Position numbers and translations under genes: made by a program
From: JASHPR01 sp963815375
Lineage (GTDB): Bacteria > Actinomycetota > Actinomycetes > Streptosporangiales > Streptosporangiaceae
NCBI GenBank assembly: GCA_963815375.1
Contig: CAWFGX010000001.1
Span: forward strand, 124,001-188,000
Reading direction: 5' to 3'
DNA: 64,000 nucleotides
Shown here: positions 35,701 through 44,370 of the stretch, in pieces
Position numbering within the stretch: the first letter of the stretch is position 1
How the letters are laid out: every line of letters begins with the position of its first letter
The notes under the pieces: generated by a model
Database searches by the model: none
Told to the model about the DNA's origin: nothing
What the model saw: only the letters and a program-made list of their open reading frames with translations

Positions 35701-37503
35701 GTGAATTCCGCAATGCCCCCCGCGATGCACCCAGGCGAACGACGAGGCCGCGTAGGCAAACGCACCCGCGAGCGCCACGTCAGCTTGCGGCTGCTGCTCG
35801 CGATCGCCATCGTCATCCCGGTAGCCGTCATGGGCGGCCTGAGTGCCCAGACGGTACTGGCCCGCACGTCATGCACTGACCACCCCGTCGTGGTCCACGT
35901 GGCCGTGGCCGACGACATCGCCCCTGTTATTGAGCGTGTCGGCCAGGTCTACAACGACCAGGGTCACCAGACCAACGGACGCTGCTCCAAGGTTCAGGTC
36001 ACCGCGGAGCAGCCCGCCGCAGTCGCAGCCCAGGTCGACGGCCAGGCTTCCGGGTCGGGTCAGACCACCGTCGACGCCTGGATCCCGGACTCGACCCTGT
36101 GGGTGGACTTTGCCCACACTTTCGCGCAAGGCGCCAGCGTGGTTCATTCCACCGGCGTCAGCATCGCCCGCTCTCCCCTCATGCTGGTGATGCCGCCCGC
36201 CGCCGCAGCCCAGATCCCGGAGTTCAACAACACCGTCGGCTGGGACTTCCTGCTGCCCGCGTCGGCCGGCGGCCCGCCGGTCGCGATGGGCGTGCACGTC
36301 GAGATACCCGACCCCACGCAGAGCGCCACCGGGCTCAACGCTCTGGTAGAGGTCAGCCGCCTGCTCGGGTCGGGCGCGTCGGCACGGACGCTGCTGACCC
36401 AGTTCGTGCTCAGCGCCCAGGCCTCGGCGCAGTTCGACGACCCGGCCTCGCTGGCCGCGTTCGTCACCCAGGCCGACCCGCCGCTGAACGCCCGCCCGGT
36501 AACGGTGACCTCCGAGCAGGCGGTGCTCTCCTACGACGCGGCCCACTCGTCGCAGCCGCTTGCGGCGAGGTACCCGTCGGGCAGCGCCAGCGCCGCTCTT
36601 GCCACGCCCGAACTCGACTATCCGTACGTGCTGACGACCACCAACACGGACGAGATCGCAGCGGCCAGGCAATTCGAATCGCTGCTGCGGCAGTCCTACG
36701 CCGTCGCACTGCTCCGCCACTTCGGGTTCCGCTCCACCGACGGTGACGGCGGCATCCTGCCGGGGGGCGACGGCCTGGCAGAACAGTCGCTGGAGCTGGC
36801 GACGCAGCCACTGGCCTCGGAGGCGCAAACCTCGCTGCAAGCCTGGCAGCGGCTGCAGAGTGGCTCACGCGACCTGGCGCTGATCGACGTCTCCTCGGCG
36901 ATGAGCGCACAGTCCGGGCTGCCCGGCGGCCTGACCCTCGAGCAGGAGCTGACCGAGGCGGCACAGCTTGGGCTCGCGCTGTTCCCGGACAGCACCCAGC
37001 TCGGCCTGTCGGAGCTCGGGGCCGGCGCCGCTGGCAGCGCCCCGTACAAACCGCTGGTCTCGGTCGGCCCGCTGCCTGGGGAGATAGGGCTGATCAGCAG
37101 GCGGGAGGAGATCCAGCAGATCGACGCCTCACTGCGTCCGCAGTCTGGCCCGGCGGCGCTGAACGACGCCATCCTGACCGCCTACAGGCAGATGGTGGCC
37201 GGCTACCAGCCAGGCATCACCAACGCGCTGATCGTGCTCACCGCCGGCGTGGACAAGGCGCCCAGCGATATGCCCGTCGCCCAGCTCGTCACCCAGCTGA
37301 AATCGCTGTACAAGCCGGACCGCCCGGTCGAGCTGATCATCGTCTTGCTCGGAACCCAGGGCAACGTCAGCGCGATGCAGCAGATCGCCACGGCTGGCGG
37401 CGGGGCCGCGTTCCCGGTCACGAACCCGGCTCAGATCGACGAGGTGTTCTTCGAGGGCGTGTCCCGCCGGATCTGCCTGGCCGGCGGCGGCTGCGCGCAG
37501 TGA
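35701..37503 (+). CDS. Exported substrate-binding and VWA domain protein
   Basis: A 600-residue exported protein. A membrane helix or signal peptide near residues 25-50 (LRLLLAIAIVIPVAVMGGL) follows an Arg-rich start. Residues 60-340 are a periplasmic-binding-like domain of the extracellular solute-binding family (VVVHVAVADDIAPVIERVG, then VDAWIPDSTLWVDFA). Residues 400-590 form a von Willebrand A domain. Its MIDAS loop reads DLALIDVSSAMSA, so the third hydroxyl position of the usual DxSxS is Ala and metal binding may be weak. The start at GTG 35701 has a GAGGA site; ATG 35713 is close. Such paired-domain proteins are common in actinobacteria and their ligand is unknown. Confidence 0.88.
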   Translation: MNSAMPPAMHPGERRGRVGKRTRERHVSLRLLLAIAIVIPVAVMGGLSAQTVLARTSCTDHPVVVHVAVADDIAPVIERVGQVYNDQGHQTNGRCSKVQVTAEQPAAVAAQVDGQASGSGQTTVDAWIPDSTLWVDFAHTFAQGASVVHSTGVSIARSPLMLVMPPAAAAQIPEFNNTVGWDFLLPASAGGPPVAMGVHVEIPDPTQSATGLNALVEVSRLLGSGASARTLLTQFVLSAQASAQFDDPASLAAFVTQADPPLNARPVTVTSEQAVLSYDAAHSSQPLAARYPSGSASAALATPELDYPYVLTTTNTDEIAAARQFESLLRQSYAVALLRHFGFRSTDGDGGILPGGDGLAEQSLELATQPLASEAQTSLQAWQRLQSGSRDLALIDVSSAMSAQSGLPGGLTLEQELTEAAQLGLALFPDSTQLGLSELGAGAAGSAPYKPLVSVGPLPGEIGLISRREEIQQIDASLRPQSGPAALNDAILTAYRQMVAGYQPGITNALIVLTAGVDKAPSDMPVAQLVTQLKSLYKPDRPVELIIVLLGTQGNVSAMQQIATAGGGAAFPVTNPAQIDEVFFEGVSRRICLAGGGCAQ

Positions 37504-37575
37504 GCCGGCCGTAAAAAAACGAGCAGATTCGCGTGGATCCGGTAAACCGTATGGCTGAGGCTCGCGTCTTGCTTA

Positions 37576-37608
37576 TGAGGCCCGGCGAGAGCGGGGCGCC
37601 GGGCCTCA
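37576..37608. terminator. Bidirectional hairpin terminator
   Basis: An 11-bp perfect stem (37576-37586 with 37598-37608, TGAGGCCCGGC / GCCGGGCCTCA) with an 11-base loop lies between the convergent VWA and phosphotransferase genes. The sequence after it reads CTTAAGCTT. It should end transcription from both sides. Confidence 0.75.
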
Positions 37609-37633
37609 CTTAAGCTTCCCGGCCGGCGGCCCG

Positions 37634-38698
37634 TCAGATCCCGGTCAGCAGGCCGGTGTCAAGCATGCGGTGCGCTCGCTCTATCAGCACAGGCACCGCG
37701 GTCCCCTCCCGCTCGAAGCCCTCCCCCACGGTCTTGTGCTGCAGGAACCTGGCGTGGATCCCCTCGAGAACGACCGCCAGCTTGAAGCAGCCGAACGCCA
37801 TGTAGTAGCTGATGCGCCGCAGGTCGCGCCCGGTCAGCTCGGCGTACAAGCGGGCGACCTGGGCCCGGGTGAAGAATCCCGGCCCTGCGGTCACCTGAGC
37901 GCCGATGTTGACGTCCAGGTCCATCCACTCACGGTCGTCCGGGTCGGCCCAGTAGATGAGCGTCAGGCCAAGGTCGGCCAGCGGGTCGCCGAGTGTCGAC
38001 ATCTCCCAGTCCACGACGGCCGCGATCGCCGGCAGAGGGCCGAGCCGCACCAGCATGTTGTCGAGCCGGAAGTCACCGTGCACCAGGGCGTGGTCCCCGT
38101 CTGCAGGCAGCCCGGCAGCCAGCCGCTCAACCAGGTCGTCATATCCCGGCATCTCGCGCGTCGCTGACAGCTTCCACTGCCGCTGCCAGCGGGCTAGCTG
38201 CCGGGACAGGTATCCCTCTGGGCGGCCGAACCCGGCGAGACCCACCGCGTCGACGTCCACCGCGTGGATTGCCGCGAGCATCCGAGCCACCAGTTCCGAC
38301 AACTGCCGCCCCTGGTCGGGCGTGAGCTGCTCGCCGTCCTCCGTGCTGCGCAGCACCACTCCGTCCACATGCTGCATCACGTAGAACGGCGCGCCGATGA
38401 CATCGGGGTCGGAGCAGAGGGCGATCGGCGCGGGCACCGGTATTTCGGTCCCGTGCAGCGCGCTCAGCACCCGGAACTCGCGCGCCATGTCGTGCGCGGT
38501 AGGCAGCACGTGGCCAAGCGGCGGCCGCCGCAGCACCATCCGGGAACCGCCGAAGTCCAGGCGGTACGTGAGGTTGGAGCGCCCGCCGCCGATCAGCTCG
38601 ATGCCCGGCAGCTGGCCATCGCCGGCCACGCCGTTCGCGGTGAGCCACCGGGCCAGCCGGGCACTGTCATCGATTCCCGGGACACCGCCGATGGCCAT
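37634..38698 (-). CDS. Phosphotransferase-family protein (APH fold, acyl-CoA dehydrogenase-associated type)
   Basis: A 354-residue kinase-like protein. Residues 35-45 carry the glycine-rich loop region LIGGGRSNLTYRLDF, followed by MVLRRPPLGHVLPTAHDM, a signature of the FadE36/ACAD10-associated group. The catalytic loop is ALVHGDFRLDNMLV near residue 195, and the metal loop is AVVDWEMSTLGDPLADLG near 218. Start ATG 38698 (MAIGGVPGI) is chosen because upstream sequence lacks coding character. In mycobacteria FadE36 is such a kinase fold linked to 4-hydroxy acid degradation; no acyl-CoA dehydrogenase adjoins here. Confidence 0.9.
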   Translation of the reverse strand: MAIGGVPGIDDSARLARWLTANGVAGDGQLPGIELIGGGRSNLTYRLDFGGSRMVLRRPPLGHVLPTAHDMAREFRVLSALHGTEIPVPAPIALCSDPDVIGAPFYVMQHVDGVVLRSTEDGEQLTPDQGRQLSELVARMLAAIHAVDVDAVGLAGFGRPEGYLSRQLARWQRQWKLSATREMPGYDDLVERLAAGLPADGDHALVHGDFRLDNMLVRLGPLPAIAAVVDWEMSTLGDPLADLGLTLIYWADPDDREWMDLDVNIGAQVTAGPGFFTRAQVARLYAELTGRDLRRISYYMAFGCFKLAVVLEGIHARFLQHKTVGEGFEREGTAVPVLIERAHRMLDTGLLTGI

Positions 38699-38830
38699 GC
38701 GCCAGAAGATACCGCCGGATGGCCGGGACGTGAACGCTCCGGCACCGGCGACTGCACCCTGAGGTTGTTCCCGGCGCGGCGCCGGCAACGGCCCATCGTG
38801 TCCAGCCAGGCTGCCAGGTACGTTGGCAGC

Positions 38831-39517
38831 ATGACGGCCGATCTTCCCCTGTCCACGACCCAGCGGACCAGGCTGCGCCGGCTCAGGGAGCGCGGCCGGA
38901 CGCAGCGGGACGACCTCTACGCGGTCCTCGACGCTGGCCTGGTCTGCCACCTCGGCGTGATCGTGGACGACTGCCCCGTCGTGCTGCCGACCGGCTACGG
39001 CCGCTCCGGCGACACCCTGTACCTGCACGGCTCGTCGGCCAACCGGGCGCTGCTCGCCGCCGACGGGAAGCAGGTCTGCGTCACGGTGACGCACCTGGAC
39101 GGCCTCGTGTGCGCCCGCGCCATCTTCCACCACTCAATGAACTACCGGAGTGCGATGATCTTCGGAACCGCACAGCTCGTCCACGGTGACGAGCGGCGGC
39201 TCGCGGCGCTGCGCGTCGTCGCCGAGCACCTCGTGCCGGGCCAGTGGGATTACGCCCGGCCGCCGACCCGCAAGGAGCTCGCAGCCACCGCTGTGCTGGA
39301 ACTGCCGCTTGCGGAGGCGTCGGTCAAGATGCGCTCCGGCCCGCCCAAAGACGACCCGGAGGACTATGACACCGGCATCTGGGCCGGGGTGCTGCCAGCA
39401 CAGCTGATGTTCGGCGCCGCCGAGCCTGATCCCGCCTTGCGCGAGGGCGTCACAGCCCCCGGCCATATCACAGCTTTTGCCCGAAACCGGCCACAATCAG
39501 CGAACGTTCGGGACTGA
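38831..39517 (+). CDS. Pyridoxamine 5'-phosphate oxidase-family protein (NimA-like)
   Basis: A 228-residue FMN-binding split-barrel protein of the NimA-like group. It opens with LSTTQRTRLRRLRERGRTQRDDLYAVLDAG (first part abbreviated to LSTTQRTRLRRLRERG), then CHLGVIVDDCPVVLPTGYGR near residue 45, YLHGSSANRALL near 70, and VTHLDGLVCARAIFHHSMNYRS near 95. The Nim type includes nitroimidazole reductases, but most members have unknown substrates. Start ATG 38831 lies 132 bases from the divergent phosphotransferase start. Confidence 0.88.
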   Translation: MTADLPLSTTQRTRLRRLRERGRTQRDDLYAVLDAGLVCHLGVIVDDCPVVLPTGYGRSGDTLYLHGSSANRALLAADGKQVCVTVTHLDGLVCARAIFHHSMNYRSAMIFGTAQLVHGDERRLAALRVVAEHLVPGQWDYARPPTRKELAATAVLELPLAEASVKMRSGPPKDDPEDYDTGIWAGVLPAQLMFGAAEPDPALREGVTAPGHITAFARNRPQSANVRD

Positions 39518-39555
39518 ATCGTCTGACTTCCCGCAGGCTGGCCTACCCTTAGGGG

Positions 39556-40269
39556 ATGACCGACCACCTCGTCTGGATCGATTGCGAGATGACCGGCCTC
39601 GACCTCGCCCGTGATGCGCTGATAGAGATCGCGTGCATTGTCACCGACGCACAGCTCACCCCGGTCGACGACGGCGTGGACCTCGTCATCAAGCCTCCCG
39701 CAGAAGCGCTGGACCACATGCCGGATGTGGTCCGCACAATGCACACCGTCTCCGGCCTGCTCGACGAACTCCCGTCCGGGATCACGCTCGCCGAAGCACA
39801 GGATCAGGTCCTGGCTTATGTCCGGCGGCACGTGCCCGAGTCGCGGAAGGCGCCTCTCTGCGGCAACTCGATAGCCACTGACCGCACGTTCATCGCCCGC
39901 GACATGCCCGATCTCGACGCGTTCCTGCACTACCGGATGGTAGACGTGTCCAGCATCAAGGAGCTCGCCCGGCGCTGGTACCCGCGGGTGTACTTCGCAA
40001 GCCCCGAGAAGCACGGCGGGCACCGGGCCCTCGCCGACATCCGGGAGAGCATCCGCGAGCTGCAGTACTACCGGGACGCGGTGTTCGTGCCGCAGCCTGG
40101 ACCGGACACAGCGACCGCGAGGGAGATAGCCGCCCGCTACGGCGGCCCTGGCTCGCTGCCAGCTGCCCAGCCCCAGGTCCGCCCTCCAGGCGCAGCCCGG
40201 GTCCGCACGCGCGGCGCAGCACCCCAGGTGGGGAGTGCCGGAGTGGCCGATACCGGTTCGGCCAGGTGA
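39556..40269 (+). CDS. orn: Oligoribonuclease (3'-5' exoribonuclease)
   Basis: Orn degrades 2-5 nt RNA and pGpG, the product of c-di-GMP breakdown. The DEDDh residues are present: Asp and Glu in LVWIDCEMTGLD near residue 9, Asp in GNSIATDRTFIARDMPDLD near 110, and His-x4-Asp in KHGGHRALADIRESI near 160. The usual length is near 200, so the last 35 residues (Pro/Ala-rich, from residue 200) are an actinobacterial tail. CTTAGGGG lies just before the ATG. tRNA-His follows 50 bases downstream. Confidence 0.96.
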   Translation: MTDHLVWIDCEMTGLDLARDALIEIACIVTDAQLTPVDDGVDLVIKPPAEALDHMPDVVRTMHTVSGLLDELPSGITLAEAQDQVLAYVRRHVPESRKAPLCGNSIATDRTFIARDMPDLDAFLHYRMVDVSSIKELARRWYPRVYFASPEKHGGHRALADIRESIRELQYYRDAVFVPQPGPDTATAREIAARYGGPGSLPAAQPQVRPPGAARVRTRGAAPQVGSAGVADTGSAR

Positions 40270-40319
40270 CCTGATCCCGGTATGCTTCACGCAGCCGCCC
40301 GGCGCACCGGCGCGGCCAT

Positions 40320-40393
40320 GGTGGGCGTAGCTCAGTTGGCAGAGCGCCAGGTTGTGGTCCTGGATGTCGCGGGTTCAAATCCCGTCGCTCACC
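40320..40393 (+). tRNA. tRNA-His (GTG)
   Basis: A full cloverleaf can be folded. The acceptor stem is GTGGGCG with CGCTCAC. The anticodon stem CCAGG/CCTGG holds loop TTGTGGT with anticodon GTG at 40354-40356. The T arm GCGGG-TTCAAAT-CCCGT is normal. G40320 provides the extra G-1 unique to tRNA-His, opposite C40393. CCA is not encoded (CCC follows). Confidence 0.97.
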
Positions 40394-40421
40394 CCGTTGT
40401 GACGTCGCAAGACATCGAGGA

Positions 40422-40452
40422 CGCCCCGAACCCACGATGAGGGTTCGGGGCG
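40422..40452 (+). terminator. Intrinsic terminator after tRNA-His
   Basis: A 12-bp perfect stem (CGCCCCGAACCC at 40422-40433 with GGGTTCGGGGCG at 40441-40452), loop ACGATGA, then TTTGGGTTT. The U-rich tail makes this a classic terminator for the orn/tRNA-His side. It also faces the convergent ABC gene. Confidence 0.85.
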
Positions 40453-40487
40453 TTTGGGTTTGCGTGGTGCCCCGGTGGTGGGTGTGC

Positions 40488-42491
40488 TCAGCTGATCCGC
40501 CGGTAGCGCCACACGCACAGCGGGACGAAAACCACCAGCAGGCCGCCGATCCACGCGGCGGCACCTGCGAGTGAGGCGGGCGATCCGGTGAGCGCGAGCG
40601 ACCGGGCGGCGTTCGCGGTCAGGGTGACCGGGCTGATCTTCGCGAAGGCCTGCAGCCAGCCCGGGAAAGTGGCTACCGGCACGAACACGGAGCTGGCGAA
40701 GACCAGCGGGAATACTACGACGAACCCAGCGGACTGCGCAGCCTCGGCGCCGTGGACAGTGAGCGCTACGAAGGCGAATATCCAGCTCAGGGCTAGGCCG
40801 AAGGCCGCGACGACGGCGATCGAAGCGATCGCCCCGGCCACCCCGCCGAGGAAGCGGAAGCCGACGGCGTACCCGATCACGATCATCAAGAAGACGATGA
40901 GAACGTTGCGCACCAGGTCGGCCACAGTCCGGCCGGAAAGGACGGCCGAACGCGCCATTGGCATCGACCGGAACCGGTCGATGACCCCGCGCTCCAGGTC
41001 CTCGGACAGTCCGACGGCCGTTTGCGATGCGCGGAAGGTCACCGACTGGACAAAGATGCCAGGCAGCAGGAAGTCAACGTAACTGACCCCGTGCGGCAGC
41101 GAGCGGCTGACCGCGCCTCCGAACACGTAAACGAACAGCAGCACGAATATGACCGGCTGGATCGTCGAGAAGATCAGCAGCGAGGGCTGGCGAACGAAGT
41201 GGCGCAGGTTGCGGACGGTGACAACGGCGCCGTCGGAGATGGCAGATCGCATCGCCTTGGCCGAGGGGAGGCGCAGCCGCCTGGCTGGCCCGCTGGGAGC
41301 CGTGACGCGTTCGATGTGGTGCACCGGCGGGCGACCCGGGGACGCCGGGCTATCAAGGTGCCCCCCGCCATCAGGGTGCCCCGCGAGATCAGGGTGCGCT
41401 GTGCCATCGGGGTGCCCCGTGCCATCAGGGTGCCTCGTGCCATCACGGTGCGCCGTGCCATCCGGACTCGGCGCGCCCCCGGCCGGGCTTGGTGCGCTGC
41501 CATCGCCGACTGGCGGCGCCTGGCCGTCTCCGCTCACCTGCGTGCCCGTCAGCTGGAGGAAGACATCGTCCAGTGTGGGGCTGCGCAGCCCCAGATCGGT
41601 GACGCCGATACGGGCCCGGCGGAGTTCCGCGGCCGCCTCCTCGATCATCTCAAGGCCGTCGCGTGGCGCCGGAAGGGTGAGCCGGTCCGGACGCTCGCCC
41701 GGCTCGGGCTCTCCGCAGCCCACCCGGGCGAGCACCGCCTGCGCGCGGTCGCGCTGCGCCGCGCTGGACAGCTCGACCTCCAGGATCTGGCCGCCGACCC
41801 GTTCCTTGAGCTCAGACCCGGTTCCCTCCGCGATCACCCTCCCGTGATCGATAACGGCGATCCGGTCAGCGAGCTCGTCCGCCTCCGCTAGGTACTGCGT
41901 AGTCAGCAGGAGCGTCGTCCCGCCGCGGCGCAACTCGCGGACAATGGCCCAGATCTCGTTGCGACTGCGCGGGTCCAGCCCGGTGGTCGGCTCATCCAGG
42001 AACAGGATCCGCGGCCGCGACACGAGACTCGATGCCAGGTCGAGCCGCCGCCGCATCCCGCCGGAGTAGGTCCGCGCCGGCCGCCCGGCCGCATCCGTCA
42101 GCTCGAACCGCTGCAGCAACTCGTCCGCCCGGCGCCGGGCCTCGTTCCGCGGCAGCCCGAACAGGCGGCCGAACATCTCCAGGTTCTCCTGCCCAGTCAG
42201 AACCTCGTCCACCGCCGCGAACTGCCCGGTCAACCCGAGCAGCTCACGCACCGCGGCCGGCTCGCGCACCACGTCGTGCCCGAGGATCTCCACTCGGCCC
42301 GTGTCTGGAGTCAGCAGCGTGGCCAGTATCCGCACCAGGGTTGTCTTGCCAGCCCCGTTAGGACCGAGCAGGCCGAACACCGAGCCCTCAGGGATCTCCA
42401 GGTCAACACCGGCGAGGGCCACGGTCGCACCGAAGCGCTTGACCACATCGTTTACCCGAACCGCGGGGCTGGGTGACGGCGGTGCGCCCAT
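40488..42491 (-). CDS. ABC exporter fusion: DrrA-like ATPase joined to DrrB-like permease
   Basis: A 667-residue single-chain exporter. Residues 1-315 are a daunorubicin-resistance type ATPase. Walker A is LLGPNGAGKTTLVRIL near 40, the signature is TYSGGMRRRLDLASSL near 145, and Walker B is ILFLDEPTTGLDPRS near 165, with the TQYLAEADELADRIAVIDHG H-loop region. The last part, from about 405, is an ABC-2 type permease with six membrane helices (QPSLLIFSTIQPVIFVLLFV and onward). The two are normally separate genes. The joint is a 70-residue linker with about seven six-residue repeats such as GHPDGT and AHPDGT. No regulator adjoins it. The substrate is probably a drug or lipid. Confidence 0.92.
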   Translation of the reverse strand: MGAPPSPSPAVRVNDVVKRFGATVALAGVDLEIPEGSVFGLLGPNGAGKTTLVRILATLLTPDTGRVEILGHDVVREPAAVRELLGLTGQFAAVDEVLTGQENLEMFGRLFGLPRNEARRRADELLQRFELTDAAGRPARTYSGGMRRRLDLASSLVSRPRILFLDEPTTGLDPRSRNEIWAIVRELRRGGTTLLLTTQYLAEADELADRIAVIDHGRVIAEGTGSELKERVGGQILEVELSSAAQRDRAQAVLARVGCGEPEPGERPDRLTLPAPRDGLEMIEEAAAELRRARIGVTDLGLRSPTLDDVFLQLTGTQVSGDGQAPPVGDGSAPSPAGGAPSPDGTAHRDGTRHPDGTGHPDGTAHPDLAGHPDGGGHLDSPASPGRPPVHHIERVTAPSGPARRLRLPSAKAMRSAISDGAVVTVRNLRHFVRQPSLLIFSTIQPVIFVLLFVYVFGGAVSRSLPHGVSYVDFLLPGIFVQSVTFRASQTAVGLSEDLERGVIDRFRSMPMARSAVLSGRTVADLVRNVLIVFLMIVIGYAVGFRFLGGVAGAIASIAVVAAFGLALSWIFAFVALTVHGAEAAQSAGFVVVFPLVFASSVFVPVATFPGWLQAFAKISPVTLTANAARSLALTGSPASLAGAAAWIGGLLVVFVPLCVWRYRRIS
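41351..41466. repeat. 18-bp tandem repeats encoding the ABC fusion linker
   Basis: About 6.5 imperfect copies of an 18-bp unit, GGGTGCC(C/T)CGTGCCATCA on the plus strand, lie inside the ABC fusion gene and encode the (G/A)HPDGT hexapeptide repeat of the linker. The copies keep the frame, so copy number can vary without breaking the protein. Confidence 0.8.
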
Positions 42492-42595
42492 CTCCGCAGG
42501 TTACCCCGGCCACGCGCTCAGCCAGGGGGTCGCAGTCCTGCGCCTCGCTTGCCCGCGTCAGCAAGATCGCACGGGGCACTGGCTATCGTGAGTTC

Positions 42596-43153
42596 ATGGC
42601 TCACAAACTGGTTACCGAGCGGCTTGTGCTGCGCAGCTGGGAGCCCGATGATGCGCCCGCGGCACTTGATACCTACGGCGACACCGAGGTCGCCCGGTGG
42701 CTTACGCCGACCATCGCCAAGGTCAGCGACCTCGCGGGCATGCGGCTGCTCCTGCAGCAATGGTCGGCTGACGATAACCGGATGATCACCCCGGCAGGCC
42801 GCTGGGCCGTAGAGCTTCGCCGGGACGGGCATGTGATCGGCGGAACTACATTGCTGCCGCTGCCGCCCGACGATGAGTTCGAGATCGGCTGGCAGCTTGG
42901 TCCCCGGGCGTGGGGGCACGGCTATGCCACCGAGGCCGGGCTCGCCCTGGCTCACTGGGCGTTCGAGCAAGGCATCGAGCAGGTCATCGCGCTGGTGCGG
43001 CCGGCTAACACACGGGCAATGGCCACCGTGCGCCGTATCGGCATGCAATGGGTCGGTGAGACCGAGAAATACCATCGGCTGCGGCTGCAGCAATTCCGGC
43101 TGCGCCCCGCGGATCTCCTGATCCCGCCGCTGCCTGAGGCGCCGGCAGACTAG
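42596..43153 (+). CDS. GNAT acetyltransferase, RimJ/RimL type
   Basis: A 185-residue GNAT protein. It opens with LVTERLVLRSWEPDDAPAAL, the usual start of the RimJ/RimL group, then WAVELRRDGHVIGGTTLLPL near residue 65. The acetyl-CoA loop region is EIGWQLGPRAWGHGYATEAG near 95, and the ending is NTRAMATVRRIGMQWVGETEKYH. Start ATG 42596 (MAHKLVTER) is chosen because the open frame further upstream overlaps the divergent ABC gene. The substrate may be a protein N-terminus or an amine; it cannot be decided. Confidence 0.9.
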   Translation: MAHKLVTERLVLRSWEPDDAPAALDTYGDTEVARWLTPTIAKVSDLAGMRLLLQQWSADDNRMITPAGRWAVELRRDGHVIGGTTLLPLPPDDEFEIGWQLGPRAWGHGYATEAGLALAHWAFEQGIEQVIALVRPANTRAMATVRRIGMQWVGETEKYHRLRLQQFRLRPADLLIPPLPEAPAD

Positions 43154-43172
43154 AGCCCAGGTGAAGTGCTGG

Positions 43173-43589
43173 TCAGGAAGCTGCGAGGCCGATCGCGTCT
43201 TCCAGGATCCGGGGGTTGGCGAAGTCTCGGAAAAGGACAATCTGGCCCTCGCGGATACGGAGAATCTGGATGGACGTCGCCGCGAACGACTGGCCCGTCG
43301 TGGTAAGGGTTGCCTTCGCGCTCATCTCCACGATCACAACCTCCGGGTCCTGGGTCTGGTAGAGCTCTGCGACCTCGAAGTCCTCCAGGCGCAGCGGCGA
43401 AGCCATGACGTTACGCGAGTACTCGCGAATGGCCTCCCGGCCTTCCAGGCGCGAAGGCACACCCGGCGGCGCGAAGGGCGACTCGATCACCGCATCGGGC
43501 GCGAACAGGTCAGCGTAGCCGTCGGCATCCCCGCCGAGAATCAGGCGGCGGCGCTGGGCCAGGACGTCGGCGGGCGTGGCGGATAGCAT
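43173..43589 (-). CDS. NTF2-like (SnoaL-type) protein
   Basis: A 138-residue cone-fold protein. Its blocks are DGYADLFAPDAVIESPFAPPG near residue 25, RLEGREAIREYSRNV near 48, then EVVIVEMSAKATL and IQILRIREGQIVLFRDFANP near 110. This fold hosts isomerases, ketosteroid-type enzymes and binding proteins; no catalytic pair can be named with certainty. Start ATG 43589 has a GAGGAG site. It is divergent from a TetR regulator with a 24-bp inverted repeat between the two, so it is likely the TetR target. Confidence 0.87.
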   Translation of the reverse strand: MLSATPADVLAQRRRLILGGDADGYADLFAPDAVIESPFAPPGVPSRLEGREAIREYSRNVMASPLRLEDFEVAELYQTQDPEVVIVEMSAKATLTTTGQSFAATSIQILRIREGQIVLFRDFANPRILEDAIGLAAS

Positions 43590-43614
43590 GCGGTCTCCTC
43601 TTCGTTCAGGCGAT

Positions 43615-43638
43615 TTCATTCAACATGCGTTGATTGAA
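43615..43638. promoter_or_regulatory. Inverted repeat, likely TetR operator
   Basis: TTCATTCAAC-ATGC-GTTGATTGAA, two 10-bp arms with one mismatch, sits in the 98-bp region between the NTF2-like and TetR genes. Size and symmetry fit a TetR dimer site. A further half-like GAATGAAC lies near 43678, just before the TetR start. Confidence 0.75.
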
Positions 43639-43687
43639 CGATCGTAGAGCGAATCGGCCGCCTAGTCAACATCCGTAGAATGAACTA

Positions 43688-44266
43688 ATGACCACTCCCC
43701 AGCCCGGTTCGAGAGCCGAGCAGCGCCGCCGAACCGAAGCGCGCATCCTCGACGCCGCGACCCAGGGTTTCCTCGCCGGCGGGTATGAGCGGACCACCAT
43801 CCGGGCCGTGGCCTCGGCAGCGGCCGTCGACCCGGCCCTGGTCATGCACTATTTCGGGTCCAAGCAGGAGCTATTCCGGCGAGTGATCGACGCCGTCCCC
43901 GCCCCCGAGGTCAGCGGAACGCCAGAGCAGGCGACCGAACAGATCCTCGCCATGCTCGCCAACCAGCTGGCGAGCGAGCCGACAGCGTCGCTGACCGTCT
44001 TCCGCTCGATGCTGACCAATGCCGAGGCCGCCAGGGCCGCCAGCATGGCCTTGGCGCGCTCCCAGTCGCAGATCGCGCAGACCATCCCCGGCGGGGATGC
44101 GAGCCTCCGGGCCGCGATCATCAGCGCCATCTTCCTGGGCGTCACGGTCTCCCGGCACCTCATCAAGTCCGACGAGCTCGCCGCCGCCGACCCGGCACAG
44201 GTCATCAGCCTGCTTCGCCCCTGCATGATCTCGCTGACAGCCCAGACCCCATCCCCGCCCCGTTAG
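43688..44266 (+). CDS. TetR-family transcriptional regulator
   Basis: A 192-residue repressor. The helix-turn-helix is ARILDAATQGFLAGGYERTT and IRAVASAAAVDPALVMHYFGSKQELF, residues 17-65. The C-terminal ligand domain has the DUF-type ending of actinobacterial TetR_C_33-like members (SAIFLGVTVSRHLIKSDELA). ATG 43688 is the first plausible start. The nearby inverted repeat points to autoregulation and control of the NTF2-like gene. The gene abuts a broken flavoenzyme fragment downstream, which may have been its original target. Confidence 0.92.
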   Translation: MTTPQPGSRAEQRRRTEARILDAATQGFLAGGYERTTIRAVASAAAVDPALVMHYFGSKQELFRRVIDAVPAPEVSGTPEQATEQILAMLANQLASEPTASLTVFRSMLTNAEAARAASMALARSQSQIAQTIPGGDASLRAAIISAIFLGVTVSRHLIKSDELAAADPAQVISLLRPCMISLTAQTPSPPR

Positions 44267-44283
44267 CCATCGTGCCGCAGTCT

Positions 44284-44370
44284 GCGGCCAGCGCGTCGAC
44301 AAACGCCATTCCAGCCGCGCCCGCCCCGACGACGAGATAGTCGGTCTCGATCCCCCCATCGCCCGGTGGT
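44284..44370 (-). pseudogene. N-terminal remnant of an FAD/NAD(P)-binding monooxygenase
   Basis: Reading the minus strand from about 44363 gives GDGGIETDYLVVGAGAAGMA followed by FVDALAAD. This is the dinucleotide-binding start (GxGxxG) of flavin monooxygenase-like proteins. The frame soon loses similarity and runs into the end of the TetR gene, so only about 30 residues remain. It is a truncated relic. The rest of 44267-44527 holds the promoter region of the secreted-protein gene. Confidence 0.55.

Noticed and set aside
41351..41466. Regular repeats that could suggest a CRISPR array.
   Set aside because: Units are 18 bp with no unique spacers, and they stay in frame within the ABC fusion gene. 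They are protein-linker repeats.
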